A stretch of 53,890 nucleotides of DNA, taken from the NCBI GenBank assembly GCA_040901865.1, contig JBBDYD010000008.1, positions 1 through 53,890 of the forward strand. Direction: 5' to 3'. Below the pieces are notes generated by a model, which was given only the letters and a program-made list of their open reading frames with translations, was not told the DNA's origin and did not search any database. Numbering within the stretch: position 1 is the first letter of the stretch; every line of letters begins with the position of its first letter. This DNA comes from JBBDYD01 sp040901865. GTDB lineage: Bacteria > Bacteroidota > Ignavibacteria > UBA10030. The position numbers and the translations under genes are program-made. Shown here piece by piece: positions 28,160 to 36,666 of this stretch.

Positions 28160-28219
28160 GGTGCACTCGCCGCGAGGCACCTCTCCCGTTCCAGGGAGGA
28201 CACACCGTGACGAGTGTCC
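28160..28219. repeat. Three consecutive hairpins after ftsZ
   Basis: Back-to-back inverted repeats: GGTGC-A-CTCG / CGAG-GCACC (28160-28181), CTCCC/GGGAG (28183-28198) and GGACAC/GTGTCC (28198-28219). They fill much of the gap between ftsZ and the cNMP-binding gene. None is followed by a T-run. They may form the 3' end structure of the dcw transcript or a Rho-dependent termination zone. Confidence 0.6.
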
Positions 28220-28264
28220 GGGAAGAACAGGAGAGAGTCTCGCGTTGCGTTTCTGCGAACCGCG

Positions 28265-29434
28265 TTAGTCCATGATCTTTCTCAAAAAAGCCGGTTTATC
28301 GGGATCGGACTTGTCGATTTTCTCCTTTTCGTCGGAGCTTTCTTTGATCGCGTTGAACGGCAGTTCGACTCCGCGTCGCATGAACGAGGGTTCGTCGAGT
28401 TTCTGCAGCTCAGAGGGACCTGAAGGAATCCGGTCGACCAGCTTCGCTCCCATCCTCACCGGTTTTTGGCCTGCGGCTTTCTTGTTGAAGCCCGTCGCAA
28501 TCACCGTCACCATCACCTCTTCTTTCAGATTCTCATCGATGACCGTTCCGAGGATCACATTTGCATCATCGCCCGCGGCCTCGTGAATAATGCTGGTCGC
28601 TTCATCCACTTCAACAAGGCTGAGGTCCGGTCCGCCCGTGATGTTGACAAGAATCCCCTGCGCTCCGGCAATCGATATGCCTTCCAGCAATGGACTTGAG
28701 ATGGCCGCGTTCGCGGCTTCAACAGCACGGTTTTCACCGGAAGCAACGCCTGTACCCATCAAGGCATCGCCCATTTCACGCATGATCGTACGAATGTCGG
28801 CGAAATCGACATTGATCAGACCGGGAACCGTGATGACCTCCGAAATTCCGCGGGTCGCGTTGTAGAGGACCTGATTGGCAATCTCAAAGGCTTCGAGGAG
28901 CGGCGTTCTGCGATCAATGATGTCAAGGAGCTTCTGGTTCGGAATGACGATCAGTGTGTCGACCTGCTTCTTCAACTCCTCAATTCCCCAGTCTGCCTGA
29001 TTTGTCCGTTTCTTGCCTTCGCTGTTGAAAGGCCGGGTGACGATGCCGACGACCAGAGCGCCCATGCTCTTGGCAATATTTGCCACTCCCGGCGCACCGC
29101 CGGTTCCGGTTCCGCCGCCAAGCCCGGCGGTAATGAAAACCATGTCGCTGCCGGAAAGGCAGCGGGCAATTTCCTCGCGGTCTTCCTCGACCGCCCGCTG
29201 GCCGATAAGCGGATCGGCTCCCGCGCCGAGACCGCGCGTCAGGTTCTTTCCGATTTGAAGTTTATGCGGCGCCTTATTGCGTTCGAGGGACTGAAGATCG
29301 GTGTTAATGGCGATGAAATCAACGCCGACCAGACCTTTGTCGATCATGCTGTTGACTGCATTGCCGCCACCGCCTCCGACGCCCACGACGCGAATTTTCG
29401 CGCCACGGTCACTAAGGGTATCGAGTTCTATCAC
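28265..29434 (-). CDS. ftsZ: Cell division protein FtsZ
   Basis: 389 residues, GTG start preceded by GGAGGA at seven bases. The tubulin-type GTP-binding motif GGGTGTG lies at 106-112, the T7 loop NVDFADIRTIM is intact, and the C-terminal peptide DKPAFLRKIMD, which docks FtsA and other tethers, is present after a short linker. It polymerises with GTP at midcell to form the Z ring. It is the last gene of the dcw cluster, 53 bases after ftsA. Confidence 0.98.
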   Translation of the reverse strand: MIELDTLSDRGAKIRVVGVGGGGGNAVNSMIDKGLVGVDFIAINTDLQSLERNKAPHKLQIGKNLTRGLGAGADPLIGQRAVEEDREEIARCLSGSDMVFITAGLGGGTGTGGAPGVANIAKSMGALVVGIVTRPFNSEGKKRTNQADWGIEELKKQVDTLIVIPNQKLLDIIDRRTPLLEAFEIANQVLYNATRGISEVITVPGLINVDFADIRTIMREMGDALMGTGVASGENRAVEAANAAISSPLLEGISIAGAQGILVNITGGPDLSLVEVDEATSIIHEAAGDDANVILGTVIDENLKEEVMVTVIATGFNKKAAGQKPVRMGAKLVDRIPSGPSELQKLDEPSFMRRGVELPFNAIKESSDEKEKIDKSDPDKPAFLRKIMD

Positions 29435-29487
29435 GGTATGTCCTCCCTGTATGAGTTGGATATTGAATATGGAAACGTTCTATACAT

Positions 29488-30738
29488 TTAGAGTTCGTCA
29501 AACCACGTTTTCATCCTGTTGAAAATATTTTTCACAGAGCCTTTGCCCCTGCCATTTCGCATCGAGGCCGTGATGGCGGAGCGGTCGCGGTGTTTGAGCT
29601 CATGAATAACCAGGCCGACTCCCGTTGCATAAATGGGGTTTTCGATTTCCCGGATAAGCCCGGCGCTGAAGCCGGTTGGGATCCCGATCTTCACCGGCAT
29701 TCCAAGGACCTCACGGGCCAGGTCGGCCGTCCCCTTGATAAGAGAACCGCCGCCGGTCAGGACCACCCCGGCGGAGAGGTGTTTGGAGTAACCGGACCGT
29801 TTGATTTCCATTGCTGCAATTTCGAGGATTTCCTCCATGCGCGGTTGAATCACCTGGCAGAGTAGTTTCTTGTCGATTTCGATCGGGGGCCTGCCGCCGA
29901 TTCCCGGAAGGATGATCGGACCGTTGTCGGCGATGGCGGGCATATAGGCAAACCCGTGCTCGATCTTGAGTTTTTCCGCTTGTTCAGTCAGAATGCCAAA
30001 TCCCTTTCGAATATCATCGGTGACCTTCTTTCCGGCGACACCGACAACGGCAGTATGCCGGATTGTCCGTTCCTCAAAGACGGCAAGGTCGGTCGTACCA
30101 CCGCCAATGTCCAGGAGTGCCACGCCCACCTCCTTTTCTTCATCGTCCAGAACCGCATAGCTCGAGGCGAGGGGTTCGAGCACCATGTCGTTGACTTGAA
30201 TGCCGGAACGCTGAACACACTTGTAAATATTCTGTGCAGCGGTCACGAGGCCGGTGATGATATGCACCACCGCTTCCATGCGCACCCCCGACATGCCGAC
30301 CGGGTCGTAAATTCCATCCTGTCCATCGACAATGAACTGCTGAGGGATCACATGTATGATCCTTCGATCCGACGGCAGGGCCACGCGTTTGGTGTCTTCG
30401 ATAAGCCGCTCGACGTCCTGCTGGGTGATCTCATTGTCCGGGCGGCTGATGGCAATCACCCCGCGGCTTTGGAAACTCTGAATATGATCCCCGGCAATCC
30501 CAACGGTGACGGCCCCAATGCTCACGCCGGATTGGGCCTGAGCCTCCTGAATAGCCATCTGGATTGACCGGACGGTCTTTTCGATATTGGTCACAACGCC
30601 CCGGGTCAGGCCGTCGGACGGGCTTCTTCCGATCCCGAGGATGTTCAATTTTCCCGGATGCGTTTCATCCGGAGATGCAACGATGGCGCACACCTTGGTA
30701 GTCCCGATATCAAGACCGACCGCTATCTCATTGTTCAT
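29488..30738 (-). CDS. ftsA: Cell division protein FtsA
   Basis: 416 residues from the ATG at 30736-30738, which has GAGGAG upstream; a longer in-frame start would overlap ftsQ. Actin-like fold with phosphate 1 loop VGLDIGTTKVCAIVA at the N-terminus, SHS2/1C insertion, phosphate 2 LLDIGGGTTDLAVF and adenosine loop LTGGGSLIKG. The C-terminus ends with an amphipathic segment (VKNIFNRMKTWFDEL) that would attach FtsA to the membrane. It tethers FtsZ and recruits later division proteins. Confidence 0.97.
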   Translation of the reverse strand: MNNEIAVGLDIGTTKVCAIVASPDETHPGKLNILGIGRSPSDGLTRGVVTNIEKTVRSIQMAIQEAQAQSGVSIGAVTVGIAGDHIQSFQSRGVIAISRPDNEITQQDVERLIEDTKRVALPSDRRIIHVIPQQFIVDGQDGIYDPVGMSGVRMEAVVHIITGLVTAAQNIYKCVQRSGIQVNDMVLEPLASSYAVLDDEEKEVGVALLDIGGGTTDLAVFEERTIRHTAVVGVAGKKVTDDIRKGFGILTEQAEKLKIEHGFAYMPAIADNGPIILPGIGGRPPIEIDKKLLCQVIQPRMEEILEIAAMEIKRSGYSKHLSAGVVLTGGGSLIKGTADLAREVLGMPVKIGIPTGFSAGLIREIENPIYATGVGLVIHELKHRDRSAITASMRNGRGKGSVKNIFNRMKTWFDEL

Positions 30739-30758
30739 GATACTCCTCGATTCGGCCG

Positions 30759-31529
30759 CTAGGACCGCGGCTGAAGTTTTGATTTTCCCAGTTGTTCCTT
30801 CCAACGCACAACAACCTGATCGTCGAAACGAATGTCGATGTACTGAACCGAATGAGAACCGCGCTCCCGCACGATTTCATTCCAGAATGCTTCCAACCGG
30901 ACAAGTTTCGAAGGGGCATGGCCGTGTCCGTACAAAATCGGAATACTGCCTTCAGCCGTATAGAGCACAATATCACCGCCGCTCCTGAGCCGAACCTCTG
31001 AAATCAAGTGAAACATCTCCTTGTTGACCTGCCGGGCGGCGGAGAGAATCGCCAGCGCCTCCTGAACATCTGAATGCAACAAGGTTGACCCGACCTTGGG
31101 AGACACATCATCAGGAATTCCGCCGATCAGGGGTAAATCGAACAGTTCACCGGAAACCGAGTGAGGCAAAACGACGCCTTCGGGATCCAGATAGCGCAAT
31201 TCTCCAGTGTTGATCATTGCGACCGGAGTTCGTTCCGTGACCGTAATCCTGATAGTGGAAGGCAGATCACGCTCGACAACGACTTCTTTTATGAAATAAT
31301 GACTGATGACGTCTTTCTGAATCTTCATCAAGTCGAGATCGTACATCCGTGTCCGGTCACCGATATGAGTGAGCTGCAGGATCTCGTTTGTCTGAACGAC
31401 GCTGTTTCCCTGAACCAGGACTCGGTGAACCGTCAGACTGGACTTCCAGAAATTTGCACCTGCCACAAGAAGGCCGCCGAGGAGAATCAACGAGACAAAT
31501 CCGAACGTCAGCTTTTTGGTGGTCTTCAT
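30759..31529 (-). CDS. ftsQ: Cell division protein FtsQ/DivIB
   Basis: 256 residues. Short basic N-terminus, a membrane helix at about 8-27, a POTRA domain (LTVHRVLVQGNSVVQTNEILQLTHIG... onward, about 33-100) and the FtsQ beta domain. It is a bitopic division protein that works with FtsL and FtsB-like partners to control septal wall synthesis. Its ATG overlaps the murB stop by four bases. Confidence 0.93.
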   Translation of the reverse strand: MKTTKKLTFGFVSLILLGGLLVAGANFWKSSLTVHRVLVQGNSVVQTNEILQLTHIGDRTRMYDLDLMKIQKDVISHYFIKEVVVERDLPSTIRITVTERTPVAMINTGELRYLDPEGVVLPHSVSGELFDLPLIGGIPDDVSPKVGSTLLHSDVQEALAILSAARQVNKEMFHLISEVRLRSGGDIVLYTAEGSIPILYGHGHAPSKLVRLEAFWNEIVRERGSHSVQYIDIRFDDQVVVRWKEQLGKSKLQPRS

Positions 31530-32452
31530 ACAGGATTTGTTTTAAGGCTTTCTGAAAACCCCACTAATTTCACTTCGAGTTCAAGAAAAACTCCCGCGTT
31601 TTGATACACGGTTCTGCGCACAAGGTCGATAAGTTTCAGAATATCGGATCCCTTTGCTGATCCCAGGTTTACCATGAAGTTTGCGTGCTTCTCTGAAATC
31701 TGAGCGTCTCCAATGCGCTTCCCCTTCAATCCGGCCTGTTCGATTAAGCGCGCCGCGAAGGTTCCAGGCGGATTAGTGAACATGCTTCCTGAATTTGGCA
31801 TAGTGAGCGGTTGGGTCGCATTCCGACGAGCGATCAGCTCGCTTTTCTTTCGCCGGATCTCTTCCGTGTCTCCCTTCACAAGCCCAAACCGGGCGCTCAA
31901 CACAACATCCAAACCAAACGCAGATTTTCTGTAGGAAAACCCTGCCTGTTCCTTCTTCACCCATTGAATCTCTGTTCCGCGGAAGGCCTCGACATCAACA
32001 ATATAGTCCTTCATTTCCGATCCATGGGCGCCCGCGTTCATTACTACCGCGCCGCCGACACTTCCAGGAATTCCAGCCGCCCATTCGATTCCCTGTAAGC
32101 CGTTCTGGATGCAAAAATCGACAAGCTTTGTGAGCCGGGCTCCCGCTTCCGCCGCAACCAAATCGCCGCTCATCGAAACGGCCGACAATCCGCCTTCCAG
32201 ATTAATGGCCGCCCCATGATATCCCTCGTCGCTGATGATCATATTGCTGCCGCGTCCGATCATCATGAAGGGAAATTGCTGTTCCCGGAAATACCGTACG
32301 ATCGCGACAACCTCATCCTTGTCTTGAGGCTCAAGGTAATAATCCGCCGGTCCGCCCACCTTCATAGAGGTATAGGGTGCAAGCGGCTCATTCACCGCAA
32401 TGCGGCCGTGGAAGAAAGACTGAATGTGGCTAAGAGAGACCACAACGAGCAA
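31526..32452 (-). CDS. murB: UDP-N-acetylenolpyruvoylglucosamine reductase MurB
   Basis: 308 residues. FAD-binding domain with EPLAPYTSMKVGGPADYYLEP, MIGRGSNMIISDEGY and GIPGSVGGAVVMNAGAHGSEM; catalytic serine region PNSGSMFTNPPG; C-terminal EKHANFMVNLGSAKGSD. It reduces UDP-GlcNAc-enolpyruvate to UDP-MurNAc with NADPH. The start is unclear: a TTG at 32452 or a GTG at 32443, neither with a Shine-Dalgarno sequence. The nearest ATG would cut into the conserved MKVGGPAD region. Confidence 0.95.
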   Translation of the reverse strand: MLVVVSLSHIQSFFHGRIAVNEPLAPYTSMKVGGPADYYLEPQDKDEVVAIVRYFREQQFPFMMIGRGSNMIISDEGYHGAAINLEGGLSAVSMSGDLVAAEAGARLTKLVDFCIQNGLQGIEWAAGIPGSVGGAVVMNAGAHGSEMKDYIVDVEAFRGTEIQWVKKEQAGFSYRKSAFGLDVVLSARFGLVKGDTEEIRRKKSELIARRNATQPLTMPNSGSMFTNPPGTFAARLIEQAGLKGKRIGDAQISEKHANFMVNLGSAKGSDILKLIDLVRRTVYQNAGVFLELEVKLVGFSESLKTNPV

Positions 32453-32488
32453 AGGGTAAAAGGTTAAGAGTCATGAAAAACTTCATTG

Positions 32489-33874
32489 TCATCCCGCTTT
32501 CTTCTTTAGATCTGACAGAAACTCTTCGCCAAATTTCCAGACGTCGCCTGCGCCCATTGTGATGATAATATCACCCCGTTTCATGAGTGCCTTCAGCGTG
32601 CCCGGAATGGCGCGTTTGTCGGGAACATAATGAGCATCCTTGTGCCCGAATCGTCTTGCAGCATTGACAATCAATTCCCCCGAGACTCCTTGAATGGGAT
32701 CTTCCCGTGCAGGATAGACATCTGTGACAACCAGAACGTCGGAGAGGAGAAACGACTTTCCGAATTCCTCATAAAAATCGCGCGTACGTGAATAAAGGTG
32801 CGGCTGAAAAACACACACGACCCTGCGTCTCCATCCGGCTTTAACGCCTGAAAGGGTGGCTCGACATTCGGTTGGATGGTGTGCGTAGTCATCATAGACC
32901 GAAACGCCGTCGACTTCACCCTTGAGCTCCCATCGACGGTACACTCCCGAGAATTTTTCAATGCCGTTCTTGATCTTTTCGAAGGGCACGCCAAGTTCAA
33001 GTGCGACCGCGATTGCGGCAAGGCTGTTCTGAACATTATGCGTTCCCGGAACAGCAAGTGTTATTTGCCCGAGTTCCTGTGAATTCCGCCTAAGCGTGTA
33101 GGTGGAAGTATTGTTTTTGTGACGAATATCGACGGCCTGAACATCCGCCTGGGGATTCAGGCCGTAGGTGATGAGTTTCTTTTTTAGCTGAGGCATGATG
33201 TCAAGCAGTGCAGGCTCGTCGAGAGAAAGCACAACAAATCCGTAAAAGGGAACGCGTGAAGCGAATTGCACGAAAGCACCCTTGATGTCTTCCAGATCGC
33301 GGTAACAATCAAGGTGGTCCGTCTCGAGCGTTGTGAGAACCGCGATGGTCGGGGTGATGGAGAGAAATGACCGATCGAACTCATCTGCCTCCACCACAAT
33401 GAATTCACCATGTCCGAGCCGTGCGTTTGTACCGCCCAATCCGCTCAGTTTTCCACCCACGATGACCGTTGGATCCAGGTTCCCCTCCATGAGCACGAGA
33501 CTGATCATAGATGTGGTCGTGGTCTTCCCGTGCGTTCCGGCAACGCCGATCCCGTATTTCAGCCGCATGACCTCGGCCAGCATTTCCGCCCGGCGAATCA
33601 CCGGGATTTTGCGCTTGACCGCCTCTGCAACTTCAGGGTTATCGGGCGTTACGGCAGACGAGTACACGAGAGCATCGACATCGGTTTCCACGTTGCGGGC
33701 CTGGTGACCTTCAAAGATCTTCGCTCCGAGTTGCTTCAACCGGTCTGTTATCTCAGATAAACTGCGGTCCGATCCGCTGACGTGAAATCCCTGGTCAAGC
33801 AGGATTTCCGCAATGCCGCTCATACCGATTCCGCCTATTCCGACAAAATGTATTTTCTTGATCGAGGAAAACAT
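32489..33874 (-). CDS. murC: UDP-N-acetylmuramate--L-alanine ligase MurC
   Basis: 461 residues. N-terminal GxGxxG-like motif VGIGGIGMSGIAE, central ATPase motif VAGTHGKTTTTSMI, and C-terminal ligase domain with YDDYAHHPTECRATL and FQPHLYSRTRDF. It adds the first amino acid, L-alanine, to UDP-MurNAc. ATG start four bases after the stop of the small membrane protein gene upstream, 36 bases before murB. Confidence 0.97.
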   Translation of the reverse strand: MFSSIKKIHFVGIGGIGMSGIAEILLDQGFHVSGSDRSLSEITDRLKQLGAKIFEGHQARNVETDVDALVYSSAVTPDNPEVAEAVKRKIPVIRRAEMLAEVMRLKYGIGVAGTHGKTTTTSMISLVLMEGNLDPTVIVGGKLSGLGGTNARLGHGEFIVVEADEFDRSFLSITPTIAVLTTLETDHLDCYRDLEDIKGAFVQFASRVPFYGFVVLSLDEPALLDIMPQLKKKLITYGLNPQADVQAVDIRHKNNTSTYTLRRNSQELGQITLAVPGTHNVQNSLAAIAVALELGVPFEKIKNGIEKFSGVYRRWELKGEVDGVSVYDDYAHHPTECRATLSGVKAGWRRRVVCVFQPHLYSRTRDFYEEFGKSFLLSDVLVVTDVYPAREDPIQGVSGELIVNAARRFGHKDAHYVPDKRAIPGTLKALMKRGDIIITMGAGDVWKFGEEFLSDLKKKAG

Positions 33875-33878
33875 TTCT

Positions 33879-34373
33879 TTATTGAGTCGTTCGTCGTTTC
33901 ATGCCGAAGGTTCGGCGCTTTCTCTTGGGGACCTTTTCTGCGATGCGCTCCATTTCGAGGATCAACTCATCGGCCCTCTCATAACGGCCCGCCCGGATAC
34001 GAAAGATGCGCCTTCGGGATTTGATCTTAAATACGATCATTTGAAATCTCCCGGCAGTTTGGACCAGCCGCTCACGGCCGATGTGCATCCACTCCATGTC
34101 GGATACTTGGATCACCCGTTGATGACTTCTGTTATGAAAAACGATCATTTCGCCGTCAATCTTCAACGTGCGGTCCCGAAACTTGTTCATCAGGAGCACC
34201 GCGAGGGAAACAATGAAAAAGAGAGCCATGATATACATGATGGGATCTTTGTAGATGAGCGTGAACTGGTCCTCCACAAAGCTTCCGCGAATCCCGGCAT
34301 AGAGCAACAGCGCCACAAGATAAATGAGCACCTGCTGGTAGTAGAAATCGAGTTTATACTTGAAGATCTTCAT
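33879..34373 (-). CDS. Uncharacterised two-helix membrane protein inside the dcw cluster
   Basis: 164 residues from the ATG at 34371-34373, whose overlap with the murG stop is the typical four-base ATGA; GGAA lies seven bases upstream. Two membrane helices (about 14-32 and 44-62) form a hairpin with both ends in the cytoplasm, followed by a beta-rich cytoplasmic domain (about 68-130; LKIDGEMIVFHNRSHQRVIQVSDMEW...) similar in size and pattern to bacterial PH-like domains, and a very basic tail (KVPKRKRRTFGMKRRTTQ). I do not recognise the family. Its position between murG and murC and its coupling to murG suggest a role in wall synthesis or division. PH-like fold is an inference. Confidence 0.8.
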   Translation of the reverse strand: MKIFKYKLDFYYQQVLIYLVALLLYAGIRGSFVEDQFTLIYKDPIMYIMALFFIVSLAVLLMNKFRDRTLKIDGEMIVFHNRSHQRVIQVSDMEWMHIGRERLVQTAGRFQMIVFKIKSRRRIFRIRAGRYERADELILEMERIAEKVPKRKRRTFGMKRRTTQ

Positions 34374-35479
34374 TTGAGTTTCCATGAACGTTGCAATTCA
34401 AGGACTCGCTGTGCAATAATTGAAGCTGCCTTGGGGTGAGCGAGTTTCTTTGCAGATTTTCGCATGGCGTTTCGCTGTGTACGGTTCTTCAAAAGAGCTA
34501 AAACCGTTGTCTTAAGTTTACCAAGGTCCTCTTCCCGGACGAGTTCTGCCGCTCCAGCCTTCACAAGTGATTGCGCGTTACGCGTTTGATGATCACCTGC
34601 TGCGTGCGGATACGGAACCAGGACAGCCGGTGATCCGGTCAGTGTCAACTCGGCAATCGTCGTCGCCCCAGCTCTCGAAACAACCAGATCTGCTGCCGCA
34701 TAGGCCATTTCCATGGCCTGGATAAAAGGTCCGACCCATCCGATCATCCGCTTACCAAGCCGATCCTGAATTCCTTTGAAATGGCGCTCACCCGTTTGCC
34801 AGATCACCTGCACGCGTGCATTCTGCAAACTATCCACGAAATTCAGAATTGCTTCATTGATAGCCGCAGCTCCCTGGCTTCCGCCCAGGATCAAAAGGAC
34901 AAGCTTCCCATCTGACAATCCAAAAAACTTGATGGCCTGCTTTCTGGAAACAGAACCCATCGTTGATCGGGTTGGAGTTCCAACGACCTCGGTATTTTTT
35001 GCGCCCTTGAGCCACACAACGGCATCCTCGAAAGCAAGAAACACACGCTGAACGCGGCGGGCGAGCAGGCGCGTGGTTATTCCGGGATAACTGTTGGATT
35101 CGTGAATGACCGTCGGAATCCCCAGTGTTGTCGAAGCGAAGAGAACGGGTCCGCACACATAGCCTCCGGTCCCTATCACCACAGCGGGTTTGAGCCGCTT
35201 CATGAGAAAGAACGATTGAACAAGGGCAACACTTGCTTTGAGCGGAACGAGAAGATTGCCCGGGCGAAGACTTCTTCGTATGCCGCTGATCCAAATCGTT
35301 TCGAACCGGAATCCGTGCTGTGGCACGACCCGGGCTTCGATTCGGTCTTTTGTTCCCACAAACACAAGTTCAATATCCGGCTTCAAGGTTTTGAGGGCAT
35401 CGGCAATCGCCAATGCCGGAAAAACATGTCCGCCGGTTCCTCCGGCCGCGAGCACAATAGTAGTGGGCCGTGCGGACAC
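34370..35479 (-). CDS. murG: UDP-GlcNAc--lipid I transferase MurG
   Basis: 369 residues from a GTG at 35477-35479. This start gives the conserved N-terminus (GGTGGH at 13-18) with TAAGGA seven bases upstream and begins just after the ftsW stop; another GTG at 35503 also has a reasonable AGGA and would overlap ftsW by 14 bases. GT-B fold with HESNSYPGITTRLLARR and the C-terminal VSRAGATTIAEL motif. It makes lipid II from lipid I at the inner face of the membrane. Confidence 0.96.
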   Translation of the reverse strand: MSARPTTIVLAAGGTGGHVFPALAIADALKTLKPDIELVFVGTKDRIEARVVPQHGFRFETIWISGIRRSLRPGNLLVPLKASVALVQSFFLMKRLKPAVVIGTGGYVCGPVLFASTTLGIPTVIHESNSYPGITTRLLARRVQRVFLAFEDAVVWLKGAKNTEVVGTPTRSTMGSVSRKQAIKFFGLSDGKLVLLILGGSQGAAAINEAILNFVDSLQNARVQVIWQTGERHFKGIQDRLGKRMIGWVGPFIQAMEMAYAAADLVVSRAGATTIAELTLTGSPAVLVPYPHAAGDHQTRNAQSLVKAGAAELVREEDLGKLKTTVLALLKNRTQRNAMRKSAKKLAHPKAASIIAQRVLELQRSWKLK

Positions 35480-35489
35480 GTTGCCGTCC

Positions 35490-36659
35490 TTAATCTCTGA
35501 CACTTTGTTCCTGCAGCGATTCCACGGGCATGACACCGTCCGGGAGCTTCGTCGCACGCGGATGTAGGTCGGTTTGGGCCGAAATATTCAACAGAACACC
35601 AATGGCAAAGCATGAAAAAACAAGCGACGATCCGCCGTAGCTGACAAACGGCATGGGAAGGCCGGTTGTTGGCAGCAGGCCGAGTGTCACGCCAGCATTG
35701 ACAAGAGCGTACAGCGACAACATACTGGTGATGCCGGTCGCGAGCAGCCCCCCATATTCGTCACGGGCATACTTGGCGATTTTGAATCCACGAAGCATGA
35801 TGAGCAGAAAAAGACCGAGGAAAAATATTGTTCCCAGAAACCCATATTCCTCGCCGACGATTGAGAAAACAAAATCTCCGTAGGATTCGGGAAGGAAGAG
35901 ATCCCTCTGTTTGCTCTCGCCGGGACCAACACCCAGGAAACCTCCGCTGCCGAAGCCAATAATTCCCTGCCAGAGCTGGTAGTTCATGCTTCCCGGATCC
36001 GCTCTCCCTTCAAGAAACGATCGGATACGCGCCATGCGATATGGTGCGCTGATCATGTACACAACGAGTAACGGGAGGAGGGCGAGCGCCGTAAAGAACA
36101 AATGGCTGAACTTTGCCCGGCTGACAAATAACATCACGAGACTCATCAGAATGATCATAGCGCCGGTGCTGAAATTCGGCTGGAGCAGTACGAGCACCGA
36201 GGTTGCGCCGATCCAGATCATCATGGGTAAATACCCGCGCTTGAAATCGCGCACGAGCTCCTGCTTCGTGGCAATCATGGTACAGAGATGAAACAAGAGT
36301 GCGAATTTCGCGAATTCGGAAGGCTGGACCCCAAGTCCTCCGAATCGAAGCCATCGCACGGCTCCCTTGGTTTCACCCCCAAGGAACAACGTGAGCGTGA
36401 GTAATATCACGGCTCCGATCAATGCGATCTTTGTCAACTTCCGGTACTTCTTGTAATCGACCGTAACGCCGAAGAACAGTGCGGCGATTCCGATAAGAAT
36501 CTTAAGCGCATGGGAATTGAGCAATCGGTCGCTTTCGCCGAATTTCTGCATGGCCCACGTGGCCGAAGCGCTGTAGACGACGCCGAGACTCAGCACCATC
36601 AGAGTCAACACGGCGATCAGGGTTGGAAGGTCAATATGGTTCTTTTGAATTCGGGTCAC
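35490..36659 (-). CDS. ftsW: Septal peptidoglycan polymerase FtsW (SEDS family)
   Basis: 389 residues, GTG start, about ten membrane helices. Conserved SEDS residues are visible: GGLGVQPSEFAKF, GPGESKQRDLFLPESYGDFVFSIVGEE with the catalytic-type Asp region, and the C-terminal MPFVSYGGSSLV. It polymerises lipid II at the septum with its partner FtsI. Seven bases separate it from murD. Confidence 0.96.
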   Translation of the reverse strand: MTRIQKNHIDLPTLIAVLTLMVLSLGVVYSASATWAMQKFGESDRLLNSHALKILIGIAALFFGVTVDYKKYRKLTKIALIGAVILLTLTLFLGGETKGAVRWLRFGGLGVQPSEFAKFALLFHLCTMIATKQELVRDFKRGYLPMMIWIGATSVLVLLQPNFSTGAMIILMSLVMLFVSRAKFSHLFFTALALLPLLVVYMISAPYRMARIRSFLEGRADPGSMNYQLWQGIIGFGSGGFLGVGPGESKQRDLFLPESYGDFVFSIVGEEYGFLGTIFFLGLFLLIMLRGFKIAKYARDEYGGLLATGITSMLSLYALVNAGVTLGLLPTTGLPMPFVSYGGSSLVFSCFAIGVLLNISAQTDLHPRATKLPDGVMPVESLQEQSVRD

Positions 36660-36666
36660 AGATTCT

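Noticed and set aside
36556..36561. CACGTG core within ftsW
   Set aside because: Flanking bases GGCC on both sides are not parS-like.
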